This document shows positions 30,188-40,823 of a DNA stretch of 64,000 nucleotides, piece by piece. How positions within the stretch are numbered: the first letter of the stretch is position 1; each line of letters begins with the position of its first letter. The notes under the pieces are model-generated. The model was not told where the DNA came from. It saw only the letters and a program-made list of their open reading frames with translations, and made no database searches. Location of the stretch: contig JAQCGH010000002.1 in the NCBI GenBank assembly GCA_027620015.1, positions 1-64,000 on the forward strand, given 5' to 3'. A program made the position numbers and the translations under genes. Source of the stretch: Cyanobacteriota bacterium (lineage in GTDB: Bacteria; Cyanobacteriota; Cyanobacteriia; PCC-6307; Cyanobiaceae).

Positions 30188-33100
30188 CTAACTAGAGAGT
30201 CCGGGATGGATGTCCTGCAGGGCATGCACCTCGATGGTCTGCTGCTGCAACGCCGTGATCGCCTCCACCGCCGCCCTTGCACCGGCGAGGGTTGTCACCG
30301 CCGGCACTGAGTAGTCGAGGGCGGCCCGGCGCAGATACTTGTCGTCGTGAGCGGCCTGGCGGCCGATCGGGGTATTAATGATCAGCTGAATACGGGCCGA
30401 GCGGATCGCATCTTCAATGTTGGGGCGGCCCTCATGCACCTTGAGGATTGATTCCACCTGTAGGCCAGCGGCCCGAAGCGCCTCAGCGGTGCCGCCGGTG
30501 GCGATAAGGGCAAAGCCCAACCCCACCAGCCGCTCAGCCACGGGCAGCAGGGCAGGCTTGTCGCGGTCGTGGGTGGATAGAAACACGGTGCCGCTGGTGG
30601 GTAGGGCCTCCCCTGCAGCCAGCTCGGCCTTGGCATAGGCCATGCCAGCGCTGCTGGCGATGCCCATCACCTCGCCAGTGCTGCGCATTTCGGGGCCCAG
30701 CAAGATGTCTGAGCCAGGGAAGCGCTTAAAGGGCAGCACCGCCTCCTTCACCGTTTGCAGGGGCGGTCGGGGCTCGGCCGTGAGCCCCAGCTCCTCCAGG
30801 GTGCGGCCGGCCATCAGTTGACTTGCCACCTTGGCTAGGGGCACGCCAGTTGCCTTCGCCACGAAGGGCACCGTGCGGGATGCCCGGGGATTTGCCTCGA
30901 TGATGAACACTCGCTCGCCCTGAACAGGGTCGATTTGCACCGCAAACTGCAGGTTGATCAAGCCGCGCACCCCTAGGGCCAGGGCCAGGGCGCGGCTCCA
31001 GGCTCGGATCGTGGCCAGGGCTGCCTGGCTCAAGCTCACTGAAGGCAGCCAGCAAGCCGAGTCGCCCGAGTGGATGCCGGCTGGTTCGATGTGCTCCATC
31101 ACGCCGCCGATCAGCACCACCCCATCCCGATCGCAAAGGGCATCAACGTCTACCTCAATTGCATTGTTGAGGTACTGGTCGATCAGCACTGGGTGGTCTG
31201 GTTCCACCTGCACCGCTTCCACCATGTAGCGATTGAGCTCGGCTTCGTCATAGACGACCTCCATTGCCCGCCCGCCCAGCACGTAGCTAGGGCGCACAAC
31301 AACTGGATAGCCCACGCGCGCAGCGATGACCCGGGCTTCGGGCTCACTGCGAGCCAAGCCATTGCGGGGCTGGCGGATCTCCAGTCGGCGCAGGATCGCT
31401 TCAAATTGCTCCCGGTCTTCCGCCGCATCAATCGATTCAGGCGAGGTGCCCCAGATGCTGGTGCCGGTGGCCAGGCCCTCGGGGGAGGCCAGCCAGCGCA
31501 GCAGGGGAATCGCCAGCTTCAGCGGTGTCTGGCCGCCAAACTGCACGATCACCCCCTCGGGATGCTCCACCTCGATCACGTTGAGCACGTCTTCGAGTGT
31601 GAGCGGTTCGAAATAGAGCCGGTCGCTGGTGTCGTAATCGGTAGACACCGTCTCCGGGTTGCTGTTCACCATCACGGTGGCAAACCCTTCTGCCTGCAAG
31701 GCAAAGGAGGCATGCACGCAGCAATAGTCAAATTCGATGCCCTGGCCGATGCGATTTGGCCCACCGCCCAAAATCATCACCTTTTGGCGGCTCTCGGGCT
31801 GCACCTCGTTTTCAGGCGGGACGATCTCCAGCTCACCAGCCCCATTGAGCCGCTCCAAGGGCCGCTCGTAGGTGGCGTAGTGATATGGGGTGATGGAGGC
31901 AAACTCCGCTGCGCAGGTATCGACAGTTTTAAACACAGCATTGATGCCCAACCCCTGACGGTGGCGCCGCACCATGAGTTCATCGCTGCCGGTGGCCCAA
32001 GCGATCTGACGGTCTGAGAAGCCCAACTGCTTGAGTTCGAGCAGGGGGGCAGCATCGAGCTCAAACAGCTGGCGGCCACGCAGCAACCGTTGCTCAGCCT
32101 CGAGGATTCGGCGCAGCTTGGCCAAAAACCATGGGTCGATGGCGCTGAGCTGGTGAATCTCGTCGTCGCTACGGCCGGCGAGCATCGCCTCGCGCACGGC
32201 GAAAATACGCTCGGGAGTAGCGGTGCGCAGGGCCCGCTCCAGGGTGGTGGGATCGGGGGCCAGCATGGGATCGCTTGCAGCGTCGGGGCGGTCGCAACCC
32301 CAGCCGGCATGGCCCGTTTCCAAGGAGCGCAACGCCTTTTGGAACGACTCCTCAAAGCAGCGACCGATAGCCATCGCCTCGCCCACCGACTTCATCGAAG
32401 TTGTGAGCAAAGCGGGGCTGCCGCGAAACTTCTCGAAGGCGAAGCGTGGAATCTTCGTGACCACGTAATCGATCGTGGGTTCGAAGCAAGCAGGCGTGGC
32501 ACCGGTGATGTCGTTGAGGATTTCATCGAGGGTGTACCCCACCGCCAGCCGGGCGGCGATCTTGGCGATCGGGAAGCCGGTGGCCTTCGAAGCAAGCGCC
32601 GAGCTACGCGACACGCGTGGGTTCATCTCAATCACCACCACGTCGCCGTTGACGGGGTTGATCGCGAACTGAATATTGCTGCCTCCGGTATCAACACCGA
32701 TCTCTCGGATGATGGCAATCGACTGGTCGCGTAGCCGTTGGTATTCGCGGTCAGTGAGGGTTTGGGCTGGTGCCACGGTGATCGAATCACCGGTGTGCAC
32801 TCCCATCGGATCAAGATTTTCGATGCTGCAAACGATCACCACGTTGTCAGCGCTATCGCGCATCACCTCCAGCTCGAATTCCTTCCAGCCAAGCAGCGAC
32901 TGCTCCACCAGGATCTGGGAGACGGGACTGGCCTCCAGGCCGCTTTTGCAGAAGGCGCGAAACTCCTCGGGGTTATATGCGATGCCCCCACCGCTGCCGC
33001 CCAGGGTGAAGGCCGGCCGGATAATGAGGGGATAGCTGCCGATGACTTCGCCAACCCGCTCCGCTTCCTCCAGGGTGTTGGCGATGCCTGAGGGGCAGAC

Positions 33101-33544
33101 GGCAACCCCGATCCGTTCCATCGCCTGCTTAAAAAGCAGCCGGTCTTCCGCTTTGCGGATCGCCTGCAAGTTGGCGCCGATCAGCTCCACCCCGTGCTTT
33201 TCAAGGGTGCCGTTTTCAGCCAGCGCTACAGCGAGATTTAAAGCTGTCTGGCCGCCCATTGTGGGCAGCAGAGCATCAGGCTTCTCAATCTCAATTACTT
33301 TTGCCACCACCTCGGGCGTAAGCGGCTCGATATAAGTGCGGTCCGCCATGTCCGGATCGGTCATGATTGATGCGGGGTTGGAATTCACCAACACCACTTC
33401 AAAGCCTTCTGCCCGCAGCGCTTTGCAAGCCTGGGTGCCGGAATAATCGAATTCGCAGGCCTGGCCGATCACAATTGGCCCCGAGCCCAGCAGCAGGATT
33501 CGCCTGAGGTCCGTGCGGCGGGGCATAGGGGGCGGGCAAGCCAA
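30188..33544 (-). CDS. carB: carbamoyl-phosphate synthase large subunit
   Basis: 1118 aa; [30 protein letters not shown] and duplicated ATP-grasp halves, MGS-like C-terminus. Confidence 0.98.
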   Translation of the reverse strand: MACPPPMPRRTDLRRILLLGSGPIVIGQACEFDYSGTQACKALRAEGFEVVLVNSNPASIMTDPDMADRTYIEPLTPEVVAKVIEIEKPDALLPTMGGQTALNLAVALAENGTLEKHGVELIGANLQAIRKAEDRLLFKQAMERIGVAVCPSGIANTLEEAERVGEVIGSYPLIIRPAFTLGGSGGGIAYNPEEFRAFCKSGLEASPVSQILVEQSLLGWKEFELEVMRDSADNVVIVCSIENLDPMGVHTGDSITVAPAQTLTDREYQRLRDQSIAIIREIGVDTGGSNIQFAINPVNGDVVVIEMNPRVSRSSALASKATGFPIAKIAARLAVGYTLDEILNDITGATPACFEPTIDYVVTKIPRFAFEKFRGSPALLTTSMKSVGEAMAIGRCFEESFQKALRSLETGHAGWGCDRPDAASDPMLAPDPTTLERALRTATPERIFAVREAMLAGRSDDEIHQLSAIDPWFLAKLRRILEAEQRLLRGRQLFELDAAPLLELKQLGFSDRQIAWATGSDELMVRRHRQGLGINAVFKTVDTCAAEFASITPYHYATYERPLERLNGAGELEIVPPENEVQPESRQKVMILGGGPNRIGQGIEFDYCCVHASFALQAEGFATVMVNSNPETVSTDYDTSDRLYFEPLTLEDVLNVIEVEHPEGVIVQFGGQTPLKLAIPLLRWLASPEGLATGTSIWGTSPESIDAAEDREQFEAILRRLEIRQPRNGLARSEPEARVIAARVGYPVVVRPSYVLGGRAMEVVYDEAELNRYMVEAVQVEPDHPVLIDQYLNNAIEVDVDALCDRDGVVLIGGVMEHIEPAGIHSGDSACWLPSVSLSQAALATIRAWSRALALALGVRGLINLQFAVQIDPVQGERVFIIEANPRASRTVPFVAKATGVPLAKVASQLMAGRTLEELGLTAEPRPPLQTVKEAVLPFKRFPGSDILLGPEMRSTGEVMGIASSAGMAYAKAELAAGEALPTSGTVFLSTHDRDKPALLPVAERLVGLGFALIATGGTAEALRAAGLQVESILKVHEGRPNIEDAIRSARIQLIINTPIGRQAAHDDKYLRRAALDYSVPAVTTLAGARAAVEAITALQQQTIEVHALQDIHPGLSS

Positions 33545-33623
33545 ACCTGCCTAGCCTCTCACGCCCCCCCGGCAGCAGTTGCGGCTTGAATCGCTAACCT
33601 GATAAACAACTTGGAAGCCCCTG

Positions 33624-34259
33624 ATGAGTGAGCTCCAGCGCCTGAAAGGGCTGCTGCCACCTGAATTGCAGAGCTGGGTGTTTGTGGAAGCAGCCGCCTC
33701 GGTGGAACCTCCCCTGATCACCATCGAGGAGATCGGTAGAGATGAAGTCGAAATCCAAGTCAACTTGGAAAGCTGGGACGGGCTAGCGATCGACCACCGC
33801 AACCTACTTTTTTGGCATGAAGTGGGTCGCGTCCAGAACGATGCCGTGCCCCGCGATGGTTGGGAGATGGCGGCCTTGGCGATCGGCCTAGGTGGAGCAA
33901 TCGGTGAACTGTGGGTGCAGGACGGCCTCCTGCTGGTGATGGCCCTGGGCCTATCTGGTTTTGCCGGCTATCGCTTATATCGCAAAAACAACTCAGAAAA
34001 GCGTCTTCAAGACGCCATTGCCGCCGACGAGCGGGCCATCGACCTGGCCACCCGCTTCGGTTACACCTTGCCCAATGCCTACAAGAGCTTGGGCGGCGCT
34101 CTCAAGGAGCTGGTGGAGCAGACCCGAAAGAAAAAGAAGCGCGCCTTCTACGAAGACCGGCTCGAAGCACTGCGCAAGAGTGCCGGCAAGGCCCGAGCCG
34201 AAATGGCTCAGCAACAGGGCTCGCGCCAATCCGTCACCAGTGAGAATGTGTATGGCTGA
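33624..34259 (+). CDS. DUF3318 domain-containing protein
   Basis: LLPPELQSWVFVEAAASVEPPLITIEEIGRDEVEIQVNLESWDGLAIDHRNLLFWHEVGRVQND. Confidence 0.85.
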   Translation: MSELQRLKGLLPPELQSWVFVEAAASVEPPLITIEEIGRDEVEIQVNLESWDGLAIDHRNLLFWHEVGRVQNDAVPRDGWEMAALAIGLGGAIGELWVQDGLLLVMALGLSGFAGYRLYRKNNSEKRLQDAIAADERAIDLATRFGYTLPNAYKSLGGALKELVEQTRKKKKRAFYEDRLEALRKSAGKARAEMAQQQGSRQSVTSENVYG

Positions 34260-34662
34260 TTCCCCCGCCGGCGGGTCCACAACCCACCAGGAGCTCAACA
34301 GCGAGCAGCTGGCAAGGCTGGCGGCAGAAGCCTGTGACGACCGCAAGGCCGTGGACATTCTCCTGATCCGTGTTGACGAGGTGTCGTCATTGGCCGATTG
34401 GTTTGTGATCTGCAGCGGCCTCTCCGACGTGCAGGTGAGGGCCATCGCCCGCTCAGCTGAGGATCAGATCGAGGAGATCACTGGCCGTTTGCCCCTACGG
34501 CGCGAAGGCCAGAAGGAAGGCCGCTGGATGCTTCTCGATTACGGAGAGGTGATTGTGCACGTGCTTACCCCAAGTGAGCGCGCCTACTACGACCTCGAAT
34601 CCTTCTGGGGCCACGGTGAACAGGTGCGCTTCATAAGCTCGATCCAAGCAGTTTCCCTCTGA
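34252..34662 (+). CDS. rsfS: ribosome silencing factor
   Basis: ATG at 34252; DILLIRVDEVSSLADWFVICSGLSDVQVRAIARS...GRWMLLDYGEVIVHVLTPSERAYYDLESFWGHGE. Confidence 0.95.
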   Translation: MADSPAGGSTTHQELNSEQLARLAAEACDDRKAVDILLIRVDEVSSLADWFVICSGLSDVQVRAIARSAEDQIEEITGRLPLRREGQKEGRWMLLDYGEVIVHVLTPSERAYYDLESFWGHGEQVRFISSIQAVSL

Positions 34663-34667
34663 ACGCC

Positions 34668-35150
34668 ATGCCGTGCCCGGTGCCTCCCGAGCAACGGCCG
34701 CTGCAGGAATACGAGCAGTTGCTGGCCTCCTGGTTTTTTGTTTGGCCTTCCCAAGACCTGCTAGGCCTACTGCGCCCATTAGCAACCAGCTGGTTGCTTC
34801 TGCTACCCGTATCTATACTGGTGGCAAGCGGTAGCTGGGTATTGCGTCACCACCCGGCCCAGCTTGTGCTACTGGGCATGTTGGCTGCAGTGGCACTGCC
34901 GATGCTGCTACTAGTGCGTCAGTGGCTTGGTTGGAACTACGTGCATCGCCGCCTCGTTTCCGAGCGGGTCGAATACGAGGAATCTGGTTGGTACGACGGA
35001 CAAGTCTGGGAGAAACCTCTGGCCTGGCGCCAGCAAGATCTACTGGTGGCCCAGCACCAGGTGCAGCCAGTTCTACGGAGGCTGCAACAGGGTGCAGCCC
35101 TGGCGGTAATCCTTGCGTTAGTGGGGGCCAGCCTCTGTCAGGCTCTCTGA
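34668..35150 (+). CDS. CGLD27/DUF1230 family membrane protein
   Basis: PVPPEQRPLQEYEQLLASWFFVWP...VSERVEYEESGWYDGQVWEKP. Confidence 0.85.
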   Translation: MPCPVPPEQRPLQEYEQLLASWFFVWPSQDLLGLLRPLATSWLLLLPVSILVASGSWVLRHHPAQLVLLGMLAAVALPMLLLVRQWLGWNYVHRRLVSERVEYEESGWYDGQVWEKPLAWRQQDLLVAQHQVQPVLRRLQQGAALAVILALVGASLCQAL

Positions 35151-35169
35151 GTTCAGCTTCCGGGCTCCT

Positions 35170-36141
35170 GTGACCCTGTCCTCCAGTTTTGGTGGCACCG
35201 CCCGCGGGGGCGTTCCTCCCCTGGAGGTGCGCCTACTGCGTAACGGCATTGTGGAATCGCGCCACCGGGTGCACGCGGTCGTTTGTGACGGCCGAGGCCG
35301 CGTACTGATGCGGGCGGGAGACCCCCAGCAGCTGAGCTTTGTGCGCTCTGCCCTAAAGCCCTTTCAAGCAACGGTTTTTGTGAGCAGCGGTGCCGCCGAC
35401 CATTGCAACTGCGGCGAGCGGGGCTTGGCAATCGCCTGCGCCAGCCACACCGGCACGGCAATGCACGCCCGCGAGGCCTTCAAGCTGCTGTGGGGCGCTG
35501 AAATCGAGGCCGAGCAGCTTCAATGCCCCGTGCCGGACTGCGGCAAAAGCCCACTGGAACACAACTGTTCTGGCAAGCATGCCGCCTTTCTTGCCACCTG
35601 CCGGCAGATGAGCTGGAGTACTGAGAGTTATCTCCAAAAAGAGCATCCCCTACAGCAGGAGGTACTTAAGCGCGTGGGAGATTTGCTTGCCCTACCCGCA
35701 GCCGAGCTGCTCACCGCCCGCGACGACTGCGGCGCCCCCACCCTGCAACTGCAACTGGCCCAGATGGCCCTGCTCTACGCCCACCTAGGCAGCGGCAGCC
35801 AGGCCGATCTGGAGCGCCTAAGCCGGGCGATGTTGGCCCACCCCGAACTAGTGGCCGGGGAGGGGCGATTTGACACCGAACTGATGCGAGGCGGCCATGG
35901 CCAGGTGCTCAGTAAGGGCGGAGCTGAAGGCATCCAGTGCCTCAGCCGCGTTGGCGAAGGCATGGGGGTCGCGATCAAGGTGGAAGACGGCTCTGCCCGA
36001 GCCAAGCAATCCGTAGCCCTGCACCTGCTTGAGCAGCTCGGCTGGCTAACGCCGATAGCTCTTGAAGAGCTGCGCACTTGCTTCCTTATCCCAGCCCCCC
36101 ATCTGCGCTTAGAGGTGATTGGTGAGCTGCGCTTTGACTAG
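35170..36141 (+). CDS. asparaginase
   Basis: RNGIVESRHRVHAVVCDGRGRVL, FVRSALKPFQA, ASHTGTAMHAREAFKLL, NCSGKHAAFLATC. Confidence 0.9.
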   Translation: MTLSSSFGGTARGGVPPLEVRLLRNGIVESRHRVHAVVCDGRGRVLMRAGDPQQLSFVRSALKPFQATVFVSSGAADHCNCGERGLAIACASHTGTAMHAREAFKLLWGAEIEAEQLQCPVPDCGKSPLEHNCSGKHAAFLATCRQMSWSTESYLQKEHPLQQEVLKRVGDLLALPAAELLTARDDCGAPTLQLQLAQMALLYAHLGSGSQADLERLSRAMLAHPELVAGEGRFDTELMRGGHGQVLSKGGAEGIQCLSRVGEGMGVAIKVEDGSARAKQSVALHLLEQLGWLTPIALEELRTCFLIPAPHLRLEVIGELRFD

Positions 36142-36181
36142 GCAGCAGCAGGCACATCGACTGGTATGGTTGAAGGGTCGA

Positions 36182-36258
<77 letters not shown>

Positions 36259-36264
36259 CTTCCC

Positions 36265-36300
36265 AAAGCCCCGGCAGTCCCCTGTCGGGGCTTTGTTGTT
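36265..36300 (+). terminator. Rho-independent-like terminator after tRNA-fMet
   Basis: AAAGCCCCGGCAGTCCCCTGTCGGGGCTTTGTTGTT hairpin. Confidence 0.75.
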
Positions 36301-36332
36301 TAAACCCTTCCCCATAGATCACCGCCCAGAAG

Positions 36333-37979
36333 ATGGCCATCCCCGCCAGCGTGATCCAGCCCGACGCCATCGTGGTGGGCTCCGGCGCTACCGGCGGTGT
36401 GGCTGCCATGGTGCTGGCCGAGGCGGGGCTGAAAGTGCTGGTGCTGGAAGCCGGTCCTGAACTCTCATCACGCCAGGCCTTCGGCAGCGAACCACTAAAC
36501 ACAGCCCGGCGTGTGGCCAACATCGCCAGTGGCAAGCAACGATTGCAGCGACACCATCCAGGCTTCTGGAAACACAATCCCCAGCTATTCGTCGATGAGC
36601 GGCTCAATCCCTACTCAACCCCAGACGACGCTCCATTTTTGTGGAGCCGGGGCCGGCAGGTGGGTGGCAAAAGTCTCACCTGGGGAGGCATCACCCTGCG
36701 CCTATCCGACTACGAATTTGGTGCCGCTGATCGCGATGGCCAGGGGGCAAGCTGGCCGATCGGCAGCGCCGAGCTAGCGCCTTATTACACCCAACTTGAG
36801 CAGTTGCTGGAGGTGCACGGCGCTTGCGACGGCCTGCCCCAGCTGCCCGATGGCCACTTCCAGCCACCCCTGCCCTTTACCCCTGGCGAGCGCCACCTGC
36901 AGCGCAGCATCGGCAACGAGCTCGGCTTGCCACTGATCCACTCGCGTGGCTTCAACCTGCACCGGGGTGCGGGATGGCCACGTTCCGCCAGCCAGGGGCG
37001 CACGTTGGCAAGGGCCTTGGCAACGGGGCGCACCCAGGTGCGCAGCAACGCTGTGGTGAGCCATCTACTGATCGACGGCGACCATGCCCGGGGAGTGGTT
37101 CTGGTGGATGGCAAAACTGCAGTCCGCGAGCGAATTGAAGCGCCCTTGGTGGTGCTCTGCGCTTCAACTATCGAGACCCTAAGAATCCTGCTGCACTCGA
37201 GCGAAGCCCACCAGCCCGGCGGCCTAATCGACCCCTCCGGTTGCCTGGGGCGCTATCTGATGGACCACGTCTCCAGCAGTCGTTTCTTTTCTATTCCCGG
37301 GATACCGGCCCTTGATGGGCCCACCGAACTTTCAGGTGCCGGTAGCTGCTTCATACCCAACACGGTCAATCTTGATGCTGGCAGCGAAGCTGATTTTTAT
37401 GGCGGCTACGGCCTCTGGACAGCTATGCAGCGCTTTGATCCACCCACCCTGCTGCAGCGCCGCCGGGGGGAGGCGGTTGGTTTTCTGATCGGTCACGGCG
37501 ACGTGCACGCCAACGCCGACAACCGGGTGACATTGAACGGCGAACGTCTCGATGCCTGGGGGCTACCCACCGCCCACATCAACTGCCGCTGGGGAGAGAA
37601 CGAGAAGCGAATGGTGGCCCACATGCACCACCGCATGGAGGAGGTGGTGGCAGCTAGTGGGGGGCAAATCAGGCCTATTGAAGAGCTATTTGTGCTGCCG
37701 CTGCTGGAGCCCTGGATCCGTACCAGCCTGGCGGTGAGCACCGATGCGCCACCACCTGGTTATTACATCCACGAACTCGGCGGCGCGCGCATGGCTAGCA
37801 AGCCTGAGGGAGGAGTGGTGAATCAGCTCAACCAGTGCTGGGGCGCTTCCAATGTGCTGGTTGTCGATGGGGCCTGCTGGCCCCGGGCCGGCTGGCAGAG
37901 CCCAACCCTCACCGAAATGGCCATTACATGGCGCGCCTGCGAAGCCGCTGCCCACAGATTGCGCCAAGGAACCCCGTAA
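36333..37979 (+). CDS. GMC family oxidoreductase
   Basis: AIVVGSGATGGVAAMVLAEAGLKVLVLEAG, GRQVGGKSLTWGGI, C-terminal HELGGARM...NQCWGASNVLVVDGACWP. Confidence 0.92.
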   Translation: MAIPASVIQPDAIVVGSGATGGVAAMVLAEAGLKVLVLEAGPELSSRQAFGSEPLNTARRVANIASGKQRLQRHHPGFWKHNPQLFVDERLNPYSTPDDAPFLWSRGRQVGGKSLTWGGITLRLSDYEFGAADRDGQGASWPIGSAELAPYYTQLEQLLEVHGACDGLPQLPDGHFQPPLPFTPGERHLQRSIGNELGLPLIHSRGFNLHRGAGWPRSASQGRTLARALATGRTQVRSNAVVSHLLIDGDHARGVVLVDGKTAVRERIEAPLVVLCASTIETLRILLHSSEAHQPGGLIDPSGCLGRYLMDHVSSSRFFSIPGIPALDGPTELSGAGSCFIPNTVNLDAGSEADFYGGYGLWTAMQRFDPPTLLQRRRGEAVGFLIGHGDVHANADNRVTLNGERLDAWGLPTAHINCRWGENEKRMVAHMHHRMEEVVAASGGQIRPIEELFVLPLLEPWIRTSLAVSTDAPPPGYYIHELGGARMASKPEGGVVNQLNQCWGASNVLVVDGACWPRAGWQSPTLTEMAITWRACEAAAHRLRQGTP

Positions 37980-38074
37980 CCCTTTTGCGATCTGGTGTCT
38001 ATCGCCACAACCGGGTTGAGCAACCTGTCCAAAATGAAGTTGTCGACCTCTAAAGGGTCGGGCAAGGGAGACTC

Positions 38075-38106
38075 AGGCGGAGGTTGGCCCCTCCGCCCTT
38101 TTTTTA
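38075..38106 (+). terminator. Rho-independent terminator
   Basis: AGGCGGAGGTTGGCCCCTCCGCCCTTTTTTT. Confidence 0.78.
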
Positions 38107-38132
38107 CTAATCGGCCACCAGGTCTGAAAAAT

Positions 38133-38402
38133 TCAGCGGCGCATGAACAGGCCGTTGAGGTAGTGCTGGCTCACCCCCTGATCGGCGCAGCCGTGTTGAA
38201 ACAGGAAGCTGGACAGGGCTGAGGAGATCAAGCGGTATTGATCCCACTGGGGGTGGCTGCGCAGGAACTCGCGCATTCCATCAAATAAAACCTCTGGCAC
38301 CTCCGCCTCCAGGCTGATGCTGCCGGCTTCTGCCTCCGGTAAACCTTCTGCGCAGCTGGGCTGCTCCATACATCGTTGGAGGTGACTGCGCTCGGCTGCC
38401 AT
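38133..38402 (-). CDS. DUF2811 domain-containing protein
   Basis: ISLEAEVPEVLFDGMREFLRSHPQWDQYRLISSALSSFLFQHGCADQGVSQHYLNGLF; true start may be internal. Confidence 0.78.
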   Translation of the reverse strand: MAAERSHLQRCMEQPSCAEGLPEAEAGSISLEAEVPEVLFDGMREFLRSHPQWDQYRLISSALSSFLFQHGCADQGVSQHYLNGLFMRR

Positions 38403-38844
38403 TAGGTAACAAGAGGTGGGGTTCCTCAGTAGGGCACATCACCGCCAGGTGCGTCAAAGCCCGAAAGCCAGACCGAAACCACACCGTTCTCAGCTGAGAT
38501 TGCCTGTGCCGGCGGCTCCATAAGTGCGCAGTAATCACCCCAAAGCCTGCAGAGACTGCTGCTGCCGCTGCTGTCAAGACCAGGCTGAACAAAAGGAGTT
38601 ATTCCCCAAGCGCCAGAGCTGAACTGGCTCAATGACCAAGTTTCTGGGGAAAACGCCTAATAAACGGGGGGAAAGGCTTCAAAAATGTGGAAAACACCAA
38701 CCAATAAGCAAAACTAATAAAATGGAGTCTCGCGAGACTTCCTGCGCGCCGAGAAAGCTGAGCCACGTCAAACCAACGGGATTAATTTCGAATTAGCCCT
38801 GCAAACACATTTTGTTGCTAATGCCCTGACATCTCACAGAGGGC

Positions 38845-39918
38845 TTAACTGCTGCGGCCCTGGAGCAGGGTTGTGGGACCGAGGGGATGGTCGGCGTGGG
38901 GATAGGGCGGATGGTGATGGCTGTGGCCGCCCACCTGAATCGGCACCCCATTGGGCTGGCAGGCACCGGTGCACTCGCGCTCACAGAGGTCGCAGCCATC
39001 GGTAAGCCCTTCGACATGGTGGTGGTGACTGTGCTGGGGCGCCCCAACCTCAGTCTCAAAGCCCAGCACCTGGGCCCGGTATTTGCACAGCGAGCAATTC
39101 ATGTTGGCGTCACCGCGCACCACCTCCGCCACACGCTCCACAAAGGTCTCGAGCACACGGGGGTGATCTGCCAAATAGGAGGCCTTCAGGAACTCCACCT
39201 CGGGATGATCCTGGGCCACCCGCTCGGTGTGCTGCTGGATCCGGCTCACAAGCACCCCGGAAAATAAGAAATAGGGGAAAACGACAATCCGGCGATAGCC
39301 AAGTCTCACCACTTGGCGAAGTCCAGGCTCCACCAACGGAAAGGTGACCCCGGAATAAACCGTTTCGCCCCAGCCAAAACCAAAACCCTCCACCAACATC
39401 CGCGTCACCTTGGCGACATTGGAATTGGCATCGGGGTCGGAAGACCCCCGGCCCACCACAACCAACATGGTTTCGTGCAGGGGCACCTCTGCAGCAGCGT
39501 CATCGAGAACTTCGCGAATCCGGGCCCCGGCGGCCTGAATCATCTTCAGGTCAACCCCCAGTTCGCGGCCGTAGTCGATACGCAGACCCGTCTCGGCCGC
39601 GTAGGTATTAAGCACCGAAGGGATGTCGTTTTTGGCATGACCCGCCGCAAACAACATCGCAGGTACGGCCAGCACGTGGCTAACACCCCGAACTCTCAAC
39701 GACTCCAGGCCATCACGCAGGATCGGCCTAGCAAATTCCAGGTAGCCGTATTCAACAGGCACCTCGGGCAGCAGCGCTTGGAGGCCCTTGGCTAGCTCAG
39801 CAAATTCGGCCACTGCCAAGCGATTGCGGCTGCCGTGGCCGCAAACCAACACCCCGATCGGGCCGAGGGGGCCAGCGCTCAGGTCGGGATGGGAGGGATA
39901 AACCATGGCCACTCGCAC
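38845..39918 (-). CDS. sirohydrochlorin chelatase (CbiX-like) with Cys/His-rich C-terminus
   Basis: VLVCGHGSRNRLAVAEFAELAKGLQ, ILRDGLESLRVRGVSHVLAVPAMLFAAGHAKNDIP, VFPYFLFSGVLV; tail HSHHHHVEGLTDGCDLCERECTGAC...GGHSHHHPPYPHADHP. Confidence 0.92.
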   Translation of the reverse strand: MRVAMVYPSHPDLSAGPLGPIGVLVCGHGSRNRLAVAEFAELAKGLQALLPEVPVEYGYLEFARPILRDGLESLRVRGVSHVLAVPAMLFAAGHAKNDIPSVLNTYAAETGLRIDYGRELGVDLKMIQAAGARIREVLDDAAAEVPLHETMLVVVGRGSSDPDANSNVAKVTRMLVEGFGFGWGETVYSGVTFPLVEPGLRQVVRLGYRRIVVFPYFLFSGVLVSRIQQHTERVAQDHPEVEFLKASYLADHPRVLETFVERVAEVVRGDANMNCSLCKYRAQVLGFETEVGAPQHSHHHHVEGLTDGCDLCERECTGACQPNGVPIQVGGHSHHHPPYPHADHPLGPTTLLQGRSS

Positions 39919-39982
39919 TTAAGGGCGACCTTATTCCGGGAAGCAGCGAGCAGGATGATTAAATCCGGGCTGCTTTGACCTC

Positions 39983-40639
39983 ATGGCCCTGCGCCTTCCC
40001 CCATACCAGCCGTTGCCGGCCCCGCGCCCAGGGGGTGAGCTGCTTGAGGTGCCCATCGCCCAGCTGCGCCCCACCCAGCTCTGCGTAGGGATCGCTGAAG
40101 TGCGGAGCAGGCTGCGCGATTTCGGTGCCGAAGATGCCCGCGAACGCCACTCTTACCTCAACAGCAAGCCCGTACCTTTAGTGCGCGGCGGCGATGGCAC
40201 GATGTGGATGGTCGACCGCCACCACCGCCTACGAGCCCTGATCGAGATCGAACCCGGCGCTAGCGCCTGCGGATACGTGGTGCTCGAGCTGGAAAGCAGC
40301 CAACCCGAGCAGGCGCTTGAAGCCCTACATCGACGTGGCTGGCTTTACCTCTATGACGGCAGGGGCCTTGGACCCTTGCCCCCCAGCGCCTTACCAAAGC
40401 AGCTCACAGGCCTACAGGACGACCCCTACCGCAGCCTGGTGTGGAAGCTGAAACAAGAGGGGGTCATAGCCCCCGCACCGCTGATTCCCTTCCATGAATT
40501 CCGCTGGGGAGCCTGGCTGCGCAGCCGCCCCCTGCCGCCCTTCAGCTCCCAGCAACTTGAGCCGGCCCTGTCCCGCGCTCGCACCCTGGCCCTCTCCCGC
40601 GCCGCCGCCCACTTGGCGGGCTGGAAAGGCGCGCCTTAA
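39983..40639 (+). CDS. ParB-like nuclease-family protein
   Basis: VPIAQLRPTQLCVGIAEVRSR...VRGGDGTMWMVDRHHRLRALIE. Confidence 0.7.
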   Translation: MALRLPPYQPLPAPRPGGELLEVPIAQLRPTQLCVGIAEVRSRLRDFGAEDARERHSYLNSKPVPLVRGGDGTMWMVDRHHRLRALIEIEPGASACGYVVLELESSQPEQALEALHRRGWLYLYDGRGLGPLPPSALPKQLTGLQDDPYRSLVWKLKQEGVIAPAPLIPFHEFRWGAWLRSRPLPPFSSQQLEPALSRARTLALSRAAAHLAGWKGAP

Positions 40640-40650
40640 TCCCGAGCCGC

Positions 40651-40770
40651 ATGATTCCAAGCTGGCTTCACTTGCCGGATCTGGTTGGTTTGCTGATGGC
40701 GAGCGTGCTCATAGGCCCATTCGGCCTCGGCTGGCTGAACCAGGAGGAGCCCACGGACCTGCCTAGTTAG
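40651..40770 (+). CDS. small hydrophobic ORF (39 aa)
   Basis: ATG at 40651: MIPSWLHLPDLVGLLMASVLIGPFGLGWLNQEEPTDLPS. Confidence 0.35.
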   Translation: MIPSWLHLPDLVGLLMASVLIGPFGLGWLNQEEPTDLPS

Positions 40771-40823
40771 GTAATCGTTGACGCCGCCGCGGGCAGGAAA
40801 ACCAACCAGGAGCTAGGTAAAAG

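Noticed and set aside
29542-30195. 217-aa plus-strand ORF
   Set aside because: Antisense to the DUF3386 gene.
31070-32017. 315-aa plus-strand ORF
   Set aside because: Antisense to carB; histidine-rich low-plausibility composition typical of shadow frames.
32090-32734. 214-aa plus-strand ORF
   Set aside because: Antisense to carB.
38426-38632. 68-aa minus-strand ORF upstream of DUF2811
   Set aside because: Possible gene but no recognisable domain and overlapping alternative frames; not supported enough to list.
38600-38740. Chromosomal replication origin
   Set aside because: Only one perfect DnaA box and no dnaA/dnaN nearby; reported only as a DnaA-box-like cluster.
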